Of a stretch of DNA of 64,000 nt, positions 1 to 8,913 are shown piece after piece (the first letter of the stretch is position 1; each line of letters begins with the position of its first letter). The stretch comes from Amycolatopsis lexingtonensis (lineage in GTDB: Bacteria; Actinomycetota; Actinomycetes; Mycobacteriales; Pseudonocardiaceae): positions 5,811,501-5,875,500 of the forward strand of contig NZ_JADBEG010000001.1 of assembly GCF_014873755.1 (NCBI RefSeq). The letters run 5' to 3'. The notes under the pieces are model-generated. The model had not been told where the DNA came from. It made no database searches and saw nothing but the letters and a program-made list of their open reading frames with translations. Both the position numbers and the translations under genes were made by a program.

Positions 1-790
1 GCGGGTAGTCGGCCGTGACGACGCCGTCGCTCGGGTAGACCAGCGTGAGCGGCTCGGGCAGCTTCCCGGACGCGTTCGCCGACAGCAGGACGGACTCGTA
101 GTTGATCAGCCCGTCGACCTTCTGCCCGGGGTCCTGCCCGGTCGCGCGCCGCGTGTAGGCGTCCGACAGCCAGCCCGACGAACCCGCCGAAAGCGCCTGC
201 GCGCCGAAGAACTGTGTCAGCTGCGGCGTCACCGAGGCGATCTGCCGGGCGTCGATCGCGTTGCCCGCGCCTGCCAGCGCCGAAGCGACACCGACCAGCG
301 CGGAGAACCCGGAGTTCGACGCCGACGGGTCGGTCATCCCGTAGCTGAACGCCTTCTTCCCCGCCTGCGCGGCGATTTCGCCCCAGCTCACCGGCTTCCC
401 GGCCCAGCCGAGCCGCTGCACCACCGACGTCGCCAGCCCGAGCACCACCGGCGAACTCATGATCTTGACCTGGTTCCCCAGCCGCTTCGCCGCTTCGGGA
501 ATGCCTGCCGGGTACCGGTTCGACGAGAACCACACGGCGTCGTACTTCCCGTCGACGCTGCCGTTCGCCAGCGCTTCGGCGCCTTCCAAGGTCCCGGTGA
601 AGGTGAACTTGACCTGCACCCCGGTCGCCTTCGCGGCTTCGTCGAGCACCGGCTGCAGATCCGCCAGCTCACTCCCCGCGAGCACCCTGAGCACCCCCGG
701 CTCAGGATCCCCCAACGGGGCGGACGACGAATCCGAACACCCCGCCAGCAGCAACACCCCCAGGGCCAGCGCCCCCAGCTTCCTGATCAT
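1..790 (-). CDS. Substrate-binding lipoprotein (probably SBP+VWA type), C-terminus cut off
   Basis: Partial gene running off the left edge; 263 codons are visible. The ATG overlaps the TGA of telA by 4 nt (ATGA), so it is translationally coupled as the third gene of the operon. The N-terminus is a lipoprotein signal with lipobox LLLAGC followed by a Ser/Asp linker, so it should be anchored outside the membrane. The visible body reads like a type 2 periplasmic binding fold. In actinomycetes the gene next to TelA is often a fused substrate-binding/von Willebrand A protein, so a VWA domain may follow beyond the edge; this is inferred, not seen. The ligand is unknown. Confidence 0.75.
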   Translation of the reverse strand, partial: MIRKLGALALGVLLLAGCSDSSSAPLGDPEPGVLRVLAGSELADLQPVLDEAAKATGVQVKFTFTGTLEGAEALANGSVDGKYDAVWFSSNRYPAGIPEAAKRLGNQVKIMSSPVVLGLATSVVQRLGWAGKPVSWGEIAAQAGKKAFSYGMTDPSASNSGFSALVGVASALAGAGNAIDARQIASVTPQLTQFFGAQALSAGSSGWLSDAYTRRATGQDPGQKVDGLINYESVLLSANASGKLPEPLTLVYPSDGVVTADYP

Positions 791-1914
791 GCTTCCCCCT
801 CGTGCGAACGGCGCAGGTGGTCTTCGGCACGGCGGATCTCGCCGGACAGCGACTCGACGGTCGCCGCCATCGACCGGACGGCGTCGGCGCGGAACCCGTC
901 GATCGCGTCGATCGAGGCGTAGATCCGGTCGAACGACTGCCGGATCGTCTCGGTCGCGACGGCCGGGTCGCTGCTCGCCTTCCGGATCTCCGCGGACTGC
1001 AGGTCCAGCAGCTCAGTGTTGGCGCGGATCAGCCCGTCCGTGGTCGCCTGCAACGCCGCGACCTCGTCGAGGACGTCCCGCTGGCTCGCCAGCGCACCAC
1101 TGACCAGCAACGCGACCCGCAACGCCGACACGGTCGTCGACACCGCCCGCTCGACGCCGCGGATCAGCTCGTCGTTGTTCTTGCGCACCAGGTCCAGCGC
1201 GAGGTAGCCCTGCGCGCTGACCGCGAGCTGGGTGAGCAGGTCCTGGTGCCGCTGCCGGATCGGGTACAGCACGTCCCCGCGCAACGCCTGCGCGCGCACT
1301 GGGTCCGTCAAGTCGAAGACGGAGGCCTGCCGCTCGATGGCGCCGTCGACGGCCTCGGCGAAGGCAGCCGCCTCGGCGAGCTTCCCCATCACCTTCCACA
1401 GCCGTTCGCGCTCGCCCTTGATCGCGGCGTTGTCGCGGCGCAGGACGTCCTGGCGCCCGCGCAGGTCGACGACGAGCGCGTTGACCGGCTCGTTCGCCGC
1501 CCGGTAGCGGTCCAGCGCGCGCTTCGCGCCGGCGGCGACCGGGAACATCCCGAGCAGCTTCCGTCCGGTCAGCGGCAGTTTCGCGGGGTCCAGCTCGGCG
1601 ACCGTGCGGCGCAGGCTCGTCAGGCTCGTCGTGACCCCGTCCTGCGGGGACGCCACGCTGCGCAGGGACCGGTCGAGCATCGTCCCGGCGACGCCCGCCG
1701 CGGCCCGCATGTCGGCCTCGCCGACGGCCAGCAACTCGTCCAGCAGGTCGGTGAACTCCGGCGACCGGACGTCCAGCTCCGCCAGCCGCGTCGCGAACCC
1801 GTCGGCGCGCGCGGTCACGTCGGCGCGGGTGTCTTCGCCGAGCGTGATGAGCCCGGCGGCGCGCTCGACGGGGATCGCGGCGACCGGTTCGGGTGGGGTG
1901 AGCGCGAAGTCCAT
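787..1914 (-). CDS. telA: Toxic anion resistance protein, TelA/KlaA family
   Basis: A 375-aa, largely alpha-helical, charged soluble protein with the family layout: an N-terminal 'ITLGEDTRADVTARADGFATRL' type segment, then a central block around LPLTGRKLLGMFP, then long helices with few prolines. TelA proteins are linked to tellurite and other toxic-anion or membrane-stress tolerance; the biochemical role is not settled. The ATG lies 1 nt after the stop of the upstream solute-binding-like gene, and the stop overlaps the downstream lipoprotein start, so the three genes form one operon. The domain match is clear; a tellurite phenotype is inference. Confidence 0.85.
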   Translation of the reverse strand: MDFALTPPEPVAAIPVERAAGLITLGEDTRADVTARADGFATRLAELDVRSPEFTDLLDELLAVGEADMRAAAGVAGTMLDRSLRSVASPQDGVTTSLTSLRRTVAELDPAKLPLTGRKLLGMFPVAAGAKRALDRYRAANEPVNALVVDLRGRQDVLRRDNAAIKGERERLWKVMGKLAEAAAFAEAVDGAIERQASVFDLTDPVRAQALRGDVLYPIRQRHQDLLTQLAVSAQGYLALDLVRKNNDELIRGVERAVSTTVSALRVALLVSGALASQRDVLDEVAALQATTDGLIRANTELLDLQSAEIRKASSDPAVATETIRQSFDRIYASIDAIDGFRADAVRSMAATVESLSGEIRRAEDHLRRSHEGEA

Positions 1915-1915
1915 G

Positions 1916-2989
1916 TCAGTACTGCTTGCCGACGGCGTCGAGCAGCCGCTCGAGCGTTTCGAACGACGGCGGTTCGACGGCGTCCACCAGGTCGGCCGGC
2001 GCGTGCGCCGGCGCGGCGACCTCGGCGAACAGCTTCGGGTCGGTCGTGCGGAAGCCGAAGGTCGCGGCGAGCTTGCCCAGCTCGGGGTCGGTGGCGAGGA
2101 GCTGCCCGACCTTGTCGCCGTCCGCGGTCAACGGCACCAGCGTGTGCTTCGAATACACCGTCGGCGCGGTGTAGAGCAGGCGCATGTCCGGCCGGATCGA
2201 GCCGTCGCCGCGCACCACCCGGTCCACGAACTGCGACTCGTAGATCAGCGCCAGCGGCGTCTTGCCCATGCCTGCCGACAGGTAGTCCTCGAACGGCCCC
2301 TCGGTGCTGTTCTGCGTGTACCCCTGGTCCAGGAACAGCTTCGACACCGACGGCAGCACCGCCGCCTCCTGCGCGGGCGTGCTGACGACGGTGTTCCCGT
2401 TGGCCACGAAGGAAACGATCGACAGGTACATCGCCGCGGAGTTCGACTCGCGCGGGTCGGTCGTCGTCACGAGGACGTTCTTGCGGGCCGGGTAGGCGGT
2501 GTTGCCGGGCAGCTGGTCCCAGCGCGTCCCCGCCTTCGCCAGCTCCAGGTACTTCGCGATGTCGAGGACGTCGTAGTCCCCGGCCCCCTTGTGCACCACG
2601 CCGTTCGCGCGCAGCAGCGCCACGACCGGCTCGAAGCTGGCGACCGCCATCGGCGACTGGAACGGCGTGTACACCGTCGTCACCTTGCGGTCGCGCTGGA
2701 TCTTCTGCGCCGCGGGCGAGGACGACGGGAACGCGAACGCGTACTTCCCGAGGTCCACGGTCGTCGCGAGCTGCCGCGAACCCGCGGTGTCCACTTCGAC
2801 CTTCAAGCCGTGCCGCGCGAAGGCGTCGACGACGCGCTGGTCCCCGAAGAAGGCTTGCTTCTCCGAACCGATCACCCCGCGCACGGTCACTACACCGGAC
2901 GCGGTGCCGCCGTCGCGCCCCCAGACGATCACCCCGACCACGGCCAGCACGAGCACCACGGCCAGTCCGATCGACACCCGGCGTTTCAC
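1916..2989 (-). CDS. Membrane-anchored solute-binding-like protein upstream of telA
   Basis: A 357-aa protein starting at GTG with a GGGGAG ribosome site about 6 nt upstream. An N-terminal helix (residues about 6-24) followed by WGRDGG suggests an uncleaved anchor with an extracellular body. The rest resembles a bacterial extracellular binding protein (segments such as 'VIGSEKQAFFGD' and 'TDPRESNSAAMYL'). It is the first gene of the telA operon. No transporter permease or ATPase lies nearby, so a classical import role looks unlikely; a sensory or envelope-stress role with TelA is only a guess. Confidence 0.7.
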   Translation of the reverse strand: MKRRVSIGLAVVLVLAVVGVIVWGRDGGTASGVVTVRGVIGSEKQAFFGDQRVVDAFARHGLKVEVDTAGSRQLATTVDLGKYAFAFPSSSPAAQKIQRDRKVTTVYTPFQSPMAVASFEPVVALLRANGVVHKGAGDYDVLDIAKYLELAKAGTRWDQLPGNTAYPARKNVLVTTTDPRESNSAAMYLSIVSFVANGNTVVSTPAQEAAVLPSVSKLFLDQGYTQNSTEGPFEDYLSAGMGKTPLALIYESQFVDRVVRGDGSIRPDMRLLYTAPTVYSKHTLVPLTADGDKVGQLLATDPELGKLAATFGFRTTDPKLFAEVAAPAHAPADLVDAVEPPSFETLERLLDAVGKQY

Positions 2990-3071
2990 GAGCCACTCCC
3001 CTCGACGGGCTTTCGCTCATTGGACGCGGGAGCGAGCCTGTTCGAAGTGAACAGCGGGTGAAGGAACGGTC

Positions 3072-4565
3072 TCAGGTCACCGGGAACCAGGTCCCGGACG
3101 CCCATTCCGTGTCGCCCCAGACCTTTCGCTCGTCCGGCCGTGGGTCGAGCACCAGATCGGTGTCTTCCCGGAAAACCAGCACCGGGCGCAGTTCGGGTCC
3201 GTAGGAAGGCCATTCGGGGCCGTCCGCGTCGGCGACGCCGTCCCGGATGAAGCGCACCCAGGCGCGGTGGATGAGCAGCGCGGCGCGCTCGCGCTTCGGG
3301 TTGACCGCGATGGCCTGGTCGAACAGCGGCATCGGGACCTTCCACGCCATCGTCGTTTCGGTGCCGTGGCCGCCGTCGAGCTGCTCGGGCACGCCGGGCG
3401 CGGCGATGTCGATGCGGTAGCGGAAGACGGGCGCGTGCACCGACTGCGCGTCGGCGAGGCGCTGCGTCGGGATGCCGTAGCGCTCGTCGCCCATCGCGGC
3501 GATCTTGGCCGACTTCAGGTCGGGGACGCGGCGGAGGTAGGTCTCGAGGAGGTGCGAAGCGCGCTCCTCGCCGAGGATGCCGTTCAGGACGGCGCTCGCG
3601 GGCGCCGTCGCGACGTCGTCACCGAGCATCATGGCGTACGTGCTGCCTTCGTTGCTGTTGCAGCCGATCAGCAACGGGATCCCGGCCGCGCTCCCCCGCC
3701 GGATCGGCTCGATCGGCACCTCGGGCAGCACCCGCGGGTGCAGGGTCGGGCGCCAGAGCCACAGCGCCTGAAGCCCGGTGAGGATCCGTTCCTGCGCCTC
3801 GATGAACTCCTTGGCCGGCAACGCCCGCAATGCGTCGGCGTCGTGGCAGCCGACCTCGTCGAGGAGCCGCCGGGCCAGCGCCGTGCCGGCTTCCGGCGTC
3901 GCCACGTGGTCGGCGCCGCCGCTGCTGCTGATCCCCTGGGCGAACAACCCGGCGGAAAGCGGGCTGCCCATCAGGTTCCCGAGGCTCTTCGCGCCCGCCG
4001 AGACGCCGTAGACGGTGATCCGCGCCGGGTCGCCGCCGAACGCGGAAACGTTGCGGCGTACCCACTTCAGAGCTTCGATCTGGTCGAGCAGGCCGCACAC
4101 GCCGGCGTCCGCTTCGGAGTCGCCGAAGATCCCGGCGAGGTGCAGGAAACCGAGCGAGCCGAGCCGGTAGTTGATCGTGACGACGACGATCCCGGCACGC
4201 GCGAACTCCTCGCCGTCGCCGAGCTGCTCGCCGTGCCCGACGCGGTAACCGCCGCCGTGCAGCCAGAACAGCACCGGCCAGCCGCCGTCGGGCGCGGGCC
4301 CTTCCGGGGTGCAGACGTTGAGGTACAAGCAGTCCTCGTCGCACACCGCGGACGGGTTCATCGGGTCCGGCGCCTGCATCGCGTGCGGCCCGTGCTCCGT
4401 GGCGACGTGCACGCCACCGGACAGCGCGGGCGGCCGCGGCTCCTTCCACCGCAGCTCGCCGACCGGCGGGCGGGCGTACGGGATCCCGCGCCAGACGCGG
4501 ACGCCGTCACCCGCCAGCCCCACCAGCGCCCCGAGCTCGGTCGTGACCGTCGGGACGGAGGCCAT
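3072..4565 (-). CDS. Carboxylesterase type B (para-nitrobenzyl esterase-like)
   Basis: A 497-aa alpha/beta-hydrolase with full type-B esterase features: RGIPYA near the N-terminus, the oxyanion loop HGGGY (about 103-107), the nucleophile elbow GVSAG (Ser189), an acidic residue in CNSNEG and a His in GGHGTE. It has no signal peptide, so it is probably cytoplasmic. The ATG shares one base with the stop of the upstream histidine kinase (TGATG), implying co-translation. The ORF is open well upstream inside the kinase gene, but that extension is out-of-frame noise. The natural ester or amide substrate is unknown. Confidence 0.9.
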   Translation of the reverse strand: MASVPTVTTELGALVGLAGDGVRVWRGIPYARPPVGELRWKEPRPPALSGGVHVATEHGPHAMQAPDPMNPSAVCDEDCLYLNVCTPEGPAPDGGWPVLFWLHGGGYRVGHGEQLGDGEEFARAGIVVVTINYRLGSLGFLHLAGIFGDSEADAGVCGLLDQIEALKWVRRNVSAFGGDPARITVYGVSAGAKSLGNLMGSPLSAGLFAQGISSSGGADHVATPEAGTALARRLLDEVGCHDADALRALPAKEFIEAQERILTGLQALWLWRPTLHPRVLPEVPIEPIRRGSAAGIPLLIGCNSNEGSTYAMMLGDDVATAPASAVLNGILGEERASHLLETYLRRVPDLKSAKIAAMGDERYGIPTQRLADAQSVHAPVFRYRIDIAAPGVPEQLDGGHGTETTMAWKVPMPLFDQAIAVNPKRERAALLIHRAWVRFIRDGVADADGPEWPSYGPELRPVLVFREDTDLVLDPRPDERKVWGDTEWASGTWFPVT

Positions 4566-5983
4566 CAGAGCGAGGCCTGCTCGACCGTCGGCAGGCAGAC
4601 CTCGAACCGGGTGTTCCCGGGCTCCGACTCGACGCGCAGGTCGCCCTGGTGGCGTTCGACGACGATCTTCCACGAGATGTCCAGGCCGAGCCCGGTGCCT
4701 TCGCCGACCGGCTTCGTGGTGAAGAACGGCTCGAAGATCCGCGGCTTGATGTCGGCCGGGATGCCCGGGCCGGTGTCGCCGATCTCGACGCGGACCTGGT
4801 CGTTCTGGCCCCAGGTGCGCAGGGTCAGCGTGCCTTCGCCCTTCATCGCGCCGATGGCGTTGTCGATGATGTTCGTCCAGACCTGGTTCAGCTCGCCCGG
4901 GTACGCGGGGATCTTCGGCAGGCTGCGGTCGTACTCCTTGACGACGCGGAGCGCGCCGATCTTGCCGGAGAGCATGACCAGCGTGGAGTCGAGGCCGTCG
5001 TGGACGTCGACCCACTGGTGCGGCGCGCGGTCCATCTGGGAGTACTGCTTGGCCTTGCCGACCAGCGCCGAGATGCGCGTGGTCGAGTCCTCGATCTCGC
5101 CCATCAGCATCTCGGTCTCGAGCGCGTAGGCGAGCCAGCGGACGGCGCCGTCGATGAAGGTGTCGCCGACCTGCTCGAGGACGTTGTCCAAGTCCGTCGT
5201 AGTGAGCCCGGCGCGGACGTAGATGTCGGCGAGGTCCCAGCCGCCGTCGATGCCGCGGTCGTCGAACCAGTCGCCGATCTCGTCCTCGCGGTCGGACTGC
5301 TGCATCGCGGTCAGCTTCGGCACCTGCGCGACCTGCTTGACCAGGCGTTCCTGGACGTCGATGAGCTGGTAGAGCAGCTCGGGGTCGATGTCCTTCTTCG
5401 CCAGGAAGGCCAGCTTGTGCCGCATGCCGGCGACGCGCTCGCGCAGGGACGCGGTGGCCCGCACGGCCGCGGCAGCCGGGTTGTTCAGCTCGTGCGTCAG
5501 CCCCGCGGAAAGCTCGCCGAGGGCGAGCAGGCGGCGGCGCGAGCCGATCACGGTGTCGCTGTTGCGCCAGCCCAGGTACATGCCTTCGAGCAGGTGCGTC
5601 GCCATCGGGAACCACTTGCGGAACTCGACGGAGAACTCCTTCGACGGCAGCGCGAGCAGCGTGACGTCGGACAGCGCGCGCACGGTCGCGCCGTAGGTGT
5701 GCTCAGCCTCCTGGTGGACGAAGAACTGCGTCGCGCCGAAGTAGGCACCGCGCTGGTCGGACCGGTTCGTCTCGACCTCGGTGCCGCTGACCAGGCGCGT
5801 CATCCGGATGGCGCCGTTCAGGAGGACGTAGAAGCAGGTCGCTTCGCCGCCTTCGCTGATGACGGTGGAGTCGCCTTCGTACTCCTCGAGCACGGCGTTG
5901 GCGGCCACCCAGTCGAGCTGTTCTTCGGAAAGGTGTTCGAACAGGAAGAGCCCGCGAAGCTCTTCCCGCGGCAGTGCGCTCAT
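4565..5983 (-). CDS. Sensor histidine kinase with N-terminal cyclic-nucleotide-binding domain
   Basis: A 472-aa soluble protein. Residues 1-135 form a cNMP-binding (CRP-like) beta-barrel beginning LREEL/LFLFEHLSEEQL. The phospho-acceptor helix contains GLTHELNNPA with His164, and the C-terminus is a HATPase_c domain with N box (NIIDNAIG), DTGPGIP and GEGTGLGL. The start was placed at the ATG with the preceding GGGGTGCAGGA; an ATG 22 codons upstream lies in low-quality sequence that runs under tnpB. There are no membrane segments, so it probably senses a cytosolic signal. The likely partner is the response-regulator/thioredoxin-reductase fusion encoded upstream, from which it is separated by tnpB. 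Confidence 0.88.
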   Translation of the reverse strand: MSALPREELRGLFLFEHLSEEQLDWVAANAVLEEYEGDSTVISEGGEATCFYVLLNGAIRMTRLVSGTEVETNRSDQRGAYFGATQFFVHQEAEHTYGATVRALSDVTLLALPSKEFSVEFRKWFPMATHLLEGMYLGWRNSDTVIGSRRRLLALGELSAGLTHELNNPAAAAVRATASLRERVAGMRHKLAFLAKKDIDPELLYQLIDVQERLVKQVAQVPKLTAMQQSDREDEIGDWFDDRGIDGGWDLADIYVRAGLTTTDLDNVLEQVGDTFIDGAVRWLAYALETEMLMGEIEDSTTRISALVGKAKQYSQMDRAPHQWVDVHDGLDSTLVMLSGKIGALRVVKEYDRSLPKIPAYPGELNQVWTNIIDNAIGAMKGEGTLTLRTWGQNDQVRVEIGDTGPGIPADIKPRIFEPFFTTKPVGEGTGLGLDISWKIVVERHQGDLRVESEPGNTRFEVCLPTVEQASL

Positions 5984-6027
5984 TCCTGCACCCCTGTTTT
6001 GTCGGTGGTCGGGGCTACGTTCGCCGC

Positions 6028-7236
6028 ATGTCCCGCTTTCGCTTGACACCCACAGCCGAACAGGAGGCCCGGCTGTTCGTCCACTGCGCCCACGCGCGGT
6101 TCGTCTGGAACCTCGCCGTGGAGCAGCACTCCCACTGGCGGCCCGGACGGCCGCTCCCTCCAGGTTACGTCGACCAGGCGCGGCAGCTGACCGAGATCCG
6201 CGCCGAACACCCCTGGTTGCGCGAGGGTTCGGTCACCGTTCAGCAGCAGGCCCTGCGCGACTTCGCCCAAGCCGTGCGGAACTTCTTCGGCGGCACGCAC
6301 GGCAAGCCGACCTGGCGCCGCGCGGCGGTCCACCAGGGTTTCCGGCAGGTTGCCGTCCGGCCCGAACACGTGCGCAAGCTCAACCGGCGCCGGGGCGCGG
6401 CGTGGATCCCCAAGGTGGGCTGGGTCCGCTTCCGCTGGTCGCGGCGCCCGCCCGTGGCGGCCAAGTCCTACCGAGTCACCCGCGACCGCGCCGGCTGGTG
6501 GCACATCGCGTTCGCGGCCGTTCCCGCGGCGGTATCGGCGCCCGGCGACGGCAAGGTGATCGGCATCGACCGCGGTGTGGTGGTGTCCGCCGCGTTGTCG
6601 ACCGGTGAGCTCCTGCGCTGCCCCGGCCTGTCCCACGTGGAGCGGACACGCGCTCGCCGGTTGCGACGGCAGCTTGCCCGGGCCACCCGTGGGTCGCACC
6701 GGCGCGCCCGGCTGGTGCTCGCGGTCGCGCGGCTCGCCGCCCGTGAGTCCGCCCGCCGTAAGGACTGGGTGGAAAAGGTGACGACGCGGCTCGCCCGCGA
6801 ATTCGCCGTGATCCGGGTCGAAGACCTGCGCATCACCGCCATGACCCGGTCGGCGAGGGGCAGCGTCGGCTCGCCGGGACGGCGAGTGCGTCAGAAAGCC
6901 GGCCTGAACCGGGCGATCCTGGCCCAAGGATGGGGGCTGCTCGTCTCGCGCCTGGAGGACAAGGCGCCCGGCCGGGTCGAAAGAGTCCCTCCCGCGTTCA
7001 CGTCCCAGCGCTGCTCGGCCTGCGGGCACGTGGCGCCGGAATCCCGCGAGAGCCAAGCGGTGTTCCGGTGCGCCGCCTGTGGGTACCACGACAACGCCGA
7101 CGTGAACGCGGCCCGGAACATCGCCGCCGGACGGGCGGTGACTGCGCGGGGAGGCGGGACAGGAGTCCGGCCGGTGAACCGCGAACCTCGGCGGCCGGCC
7201 CCCGCGGCCGGTGGCCGGCATCCCCCGGTCGGCTGA
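6028..7236 (+). CDS. tnpB: TnpB-type RNA-guided nuclease (IS200/IS605 OrfB), stand-alone
   Basis: A 402-aa protein. An N-terminal helix-turn-helix like region (FRLTPTAEQEARL, HARFVWNLAVEQ) is followed by a split RuvC domain: GIDRG (Asp181), VEDL (Glu265) and D-N-A-D-V-N-A (Asp355/Asp358), interrupted by a CxxC...CxxC zinc ribbon. All catalytic motifs look intact. The start at 6028 was preferred over an ATG 18 codons upstream because conserved sequence begins there. No TnpA (Y1) transposase is present. It lies on the opposite strand to all its neighbours, 44 bp from the kinase start and 14 bp from the reductase stop, so little room remains for left and right element ends. The C-terminal 45 codons are very GC-rich with hairpin potential, as expected where an omega/reRNA scaffold overlaps the gene. 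Confidence 0.9.
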   Translation: MSRFRLTPTAEQEARLFVHCAHARFVWNLAVEQHSHWRPGRPLPPGYVDQARQLTEIRAEHPWLREGSVTVQQQALRDFAQAVRNFFGGTHGKPTWRRAAVHQGFRQVAVRPEHVRKLNRRRGAAWIPKVGWVRFRWSRRPPVAAKSYRVTRDRAGWWHIAFAAVPAAVSAPGDGKVIGIDRGVVVSAALSTGELLRCPGLSHVERTRARRLRRQLARATRGSHRRARLVLAVARLAARESARRKDWVEKVTTRLAREFAVIRVEDLRITAMTRSARGSVGSPGRRVRQKAGLNRAILAQGWGLLVSRLEDKAPGRVERVPPAFTSQRCSACGHVAPESRESQAVFRCAACGYHDNADVNAARNIAAGRAVTARGGGTGVRPVNREPRRPAPAAGGRHPPVG

Positions 7237-7250
7237 CTGCGGGGAGGACG

Positions 7251-8903
7251 TCAATGTTCCTCCAGGTACCGGTGTACCAGCGTCACGGCCATCGCGCCCT
7301 CGCCGACCGCGGAGGCCACCCGCTTGACCGACTGGGACCGCACGTCGCCGGCCACGAACACGCCGGGGATGGACGACTCGAGGTAGTGCGGATCACGGTC
7401 GAGCGGCCAGCCGGCCGGGCGCTGTCCGGCCGTCAGCAGGTCCGGGCCGGTGCGGACGAAGCCGTGGTCGTCGCGGTGGATCTCCTCGCCGAGCCAGTCG
7501 GTGCGCGGCGCGGCGCCGATGAAGATGAACAGGTGGCCGGAGTCGACCGTCTCGGTGACGCCGTTCTCGCAGAGCGTGAGGCGTTCGAGGTGCTCGTCGC
7601 CGTGGGCCTGCTTGACCGTCGTGTGGGTGCGGACGTGGATGTTCTCGATACCGGCGATCTGCTCGATCAGGTAGTGCGACATCGACGCCTCCAGCGACGA
7701 GCCGCGCACGAGGATCGTGACGTCGCTGGCGTGCCGGGAGAAGAACACCGCGGCCTGCCCGGCGGAGTTGGCGCCGCCGACGATGTAGACGTGCTCGCCC
7801 TTGCACTCGGGGGCCTCGGTCGCGGCCGAGCCGTAGTAGACGCCCCGGCCGGTGAGTTCCGCGATGCCGTCGGCTTCCAGGGCGCGGTAGGTGACGCCGC
7901 TGGCGAGGATCACCGAATGCGCGGCGATCTCGCTGCCGTCGCCGAAGGTGATCACCCGCTGCGAACCGCGGGCCTCCAGGCCCACGACGTCGCGGGCGGT
8001 CAGCACCTCGGCGCCGAACTTCTGCGCCTGGCGCCGCGCCCGGTCGGTCAGCTGCGCGCCGGAGACGCCGTCGGGGAAGCCGAGGTAGTTCTCGATGCGC
8101 GAGCTCGTGCCGGCCTGGCCGCCGGTGGCCTTCTTCTCGACGAGCACCGTGCGCAGGCCCTCCGAAGCGCCGTACACCGCGGCGCCGAGGCCGGCCGGGC
8201 CGCCGCCGATCACGACGAGGTCGTAGAACTCCTGCGCCGGGCGGGTCGACAAACCGACCGCGTCGGCGATCTCGCCGCCGGTCGGGTTCTTGAGGACGGT
8301 GCCGTCCGGCGTGACGACCACCGGGATGTCGGTCGCGGTGGCCTCCGCGGCCTGCAGGATCCGGCCGCCTTCGTCGTCGTCGACCGAGTACCAGCGGTAC
8401 GGGACGGCGTTGCGCGCCAGGAAGTCCCGCAGGTGGAACGACGGCGAGTTGTACCGGTGGCCGATCAGCTTGACCTCTTCGACCGGCTTGTCGCCGACCG
8501 CGCGCCACGTCTCGACCAGCGCGTCGATCACCGGGTAGAGCTTCTCCTCCGGCGGGTCCCACGGCTTGAGCAGGTAGTGGTCGACGTCGACGACGTTGAT
8601 CGCCTGGATCGCGGCGTCGGTGTCGGCGTAGGCGGTCAGCAGGGCGCGGCGGGCGTGCGGGAACAGGTCCATCGCCTTCTCGAGGAAGGCGATCCCGTCC
8701 ATCTGCGGCATCCGGTAGTCGGCGAGGATGGCCGCGACGGCGTCGCCGCGCAGCTTGATCTCGCGCAGCGCGTCGAGGGCGTCCGGGCCGGAGTCGGCGC
8801 GGATGACGCGGTAGTCCTTGCCGTAGCGGCGCCGCAGGTCACGGGCGACCGAGCGGGACACGGCGGGATCGTCGTCGACGGTCATCAGGATCGGCTGGCT
8901 CAC
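7251..8903 (-). CDS. Response regulator fused to thioredoxin-reductase-like flavoprotein
   Basis: A 550-aa fusion starting at GTG. Residues 1-120 are a CheY receiver (acidic DDD at 10-12, phospho-Asp62 in ADYRMPQMDG, Lys113 in LLKPW). Residues about 145-215 look glutaredoxin/thioredoxin-like but without a CxxC. Residues about 225-550 are a thioredoxin-reductase FAD/NAD(P)H module (VIGGGPAGLGAA, later VGGANSAGQAA, and GVFVAGDVR). Where classical TrxB has the redox CATC motif this protein reads YGSAATEAPEC, so the active disulfide is absent and it should not reduce thioredoxin in the usual way. It is probably phosphorylated by the cNMP-binding kinase downstream. The stop of rnz is 10 nt upstream. 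Confidence 0.88.
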   Translation of the reverse strand: MSQPILMTVDDDPAVSRSVARDLRRRYGKDYRVIRADSGPDALDALREIKLRGDAVAAILADYRMPQMDGIAFLEKAMDLFPHARRALLTAYADTDAAIQAINVVDVDHYLLKPWDPPEEKLYPVIDALVETWRAVGDKPVEEVKLIGHRYNSPSFHLRDFLARNAVPYRWYSVDDDEGGRILQAAEATATDIPVVVTPDGTVLKNPTGGEIADAVGLSTRPAQEFYDLVVIGGGPAGLGAAVYGASEGLRTVLVEKKATGGQAGTSSRIENYLGFPDGVSGAQLTDRARRQAQKFGAEVLTARDVVGLEARGSQRVITFGDGSEIAAHSVILASGVTYRALEADGIAELTGRGVYYGSAATEAPECKGEHVYIVGGANSAGQAAVFFSRHASDVTILVRGSSLEASMSHYLIEQIAGIENIHVRTHTTVKQAHGDEHLERLTLCENGVTETVDSGHLFIFIGAAPRTDWLGEEIHRDDHGFVRTGPDLLTAGQRPAGWPLDRDPHYLESSIPGVFVAGDVRSQSVKRVASAVGEGAMAVTLVHRYLEEH

Positions 8904-8913
8904 GCCTTGCAGC

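Noticed and set aside
3072..5615. A kinase-esterase fusion of 847 aa
   Set aside because: Only the part from 4565 is esterase; upstream codons are out of frame with the kinase, which ends by a TGATG overlap.
5974..7254. Long minus-strand frame opposite tnpB that would join the kinase and reductase regions
   Set aside because: The plus strand holds intact TnpB motifs; the minus frame has none.
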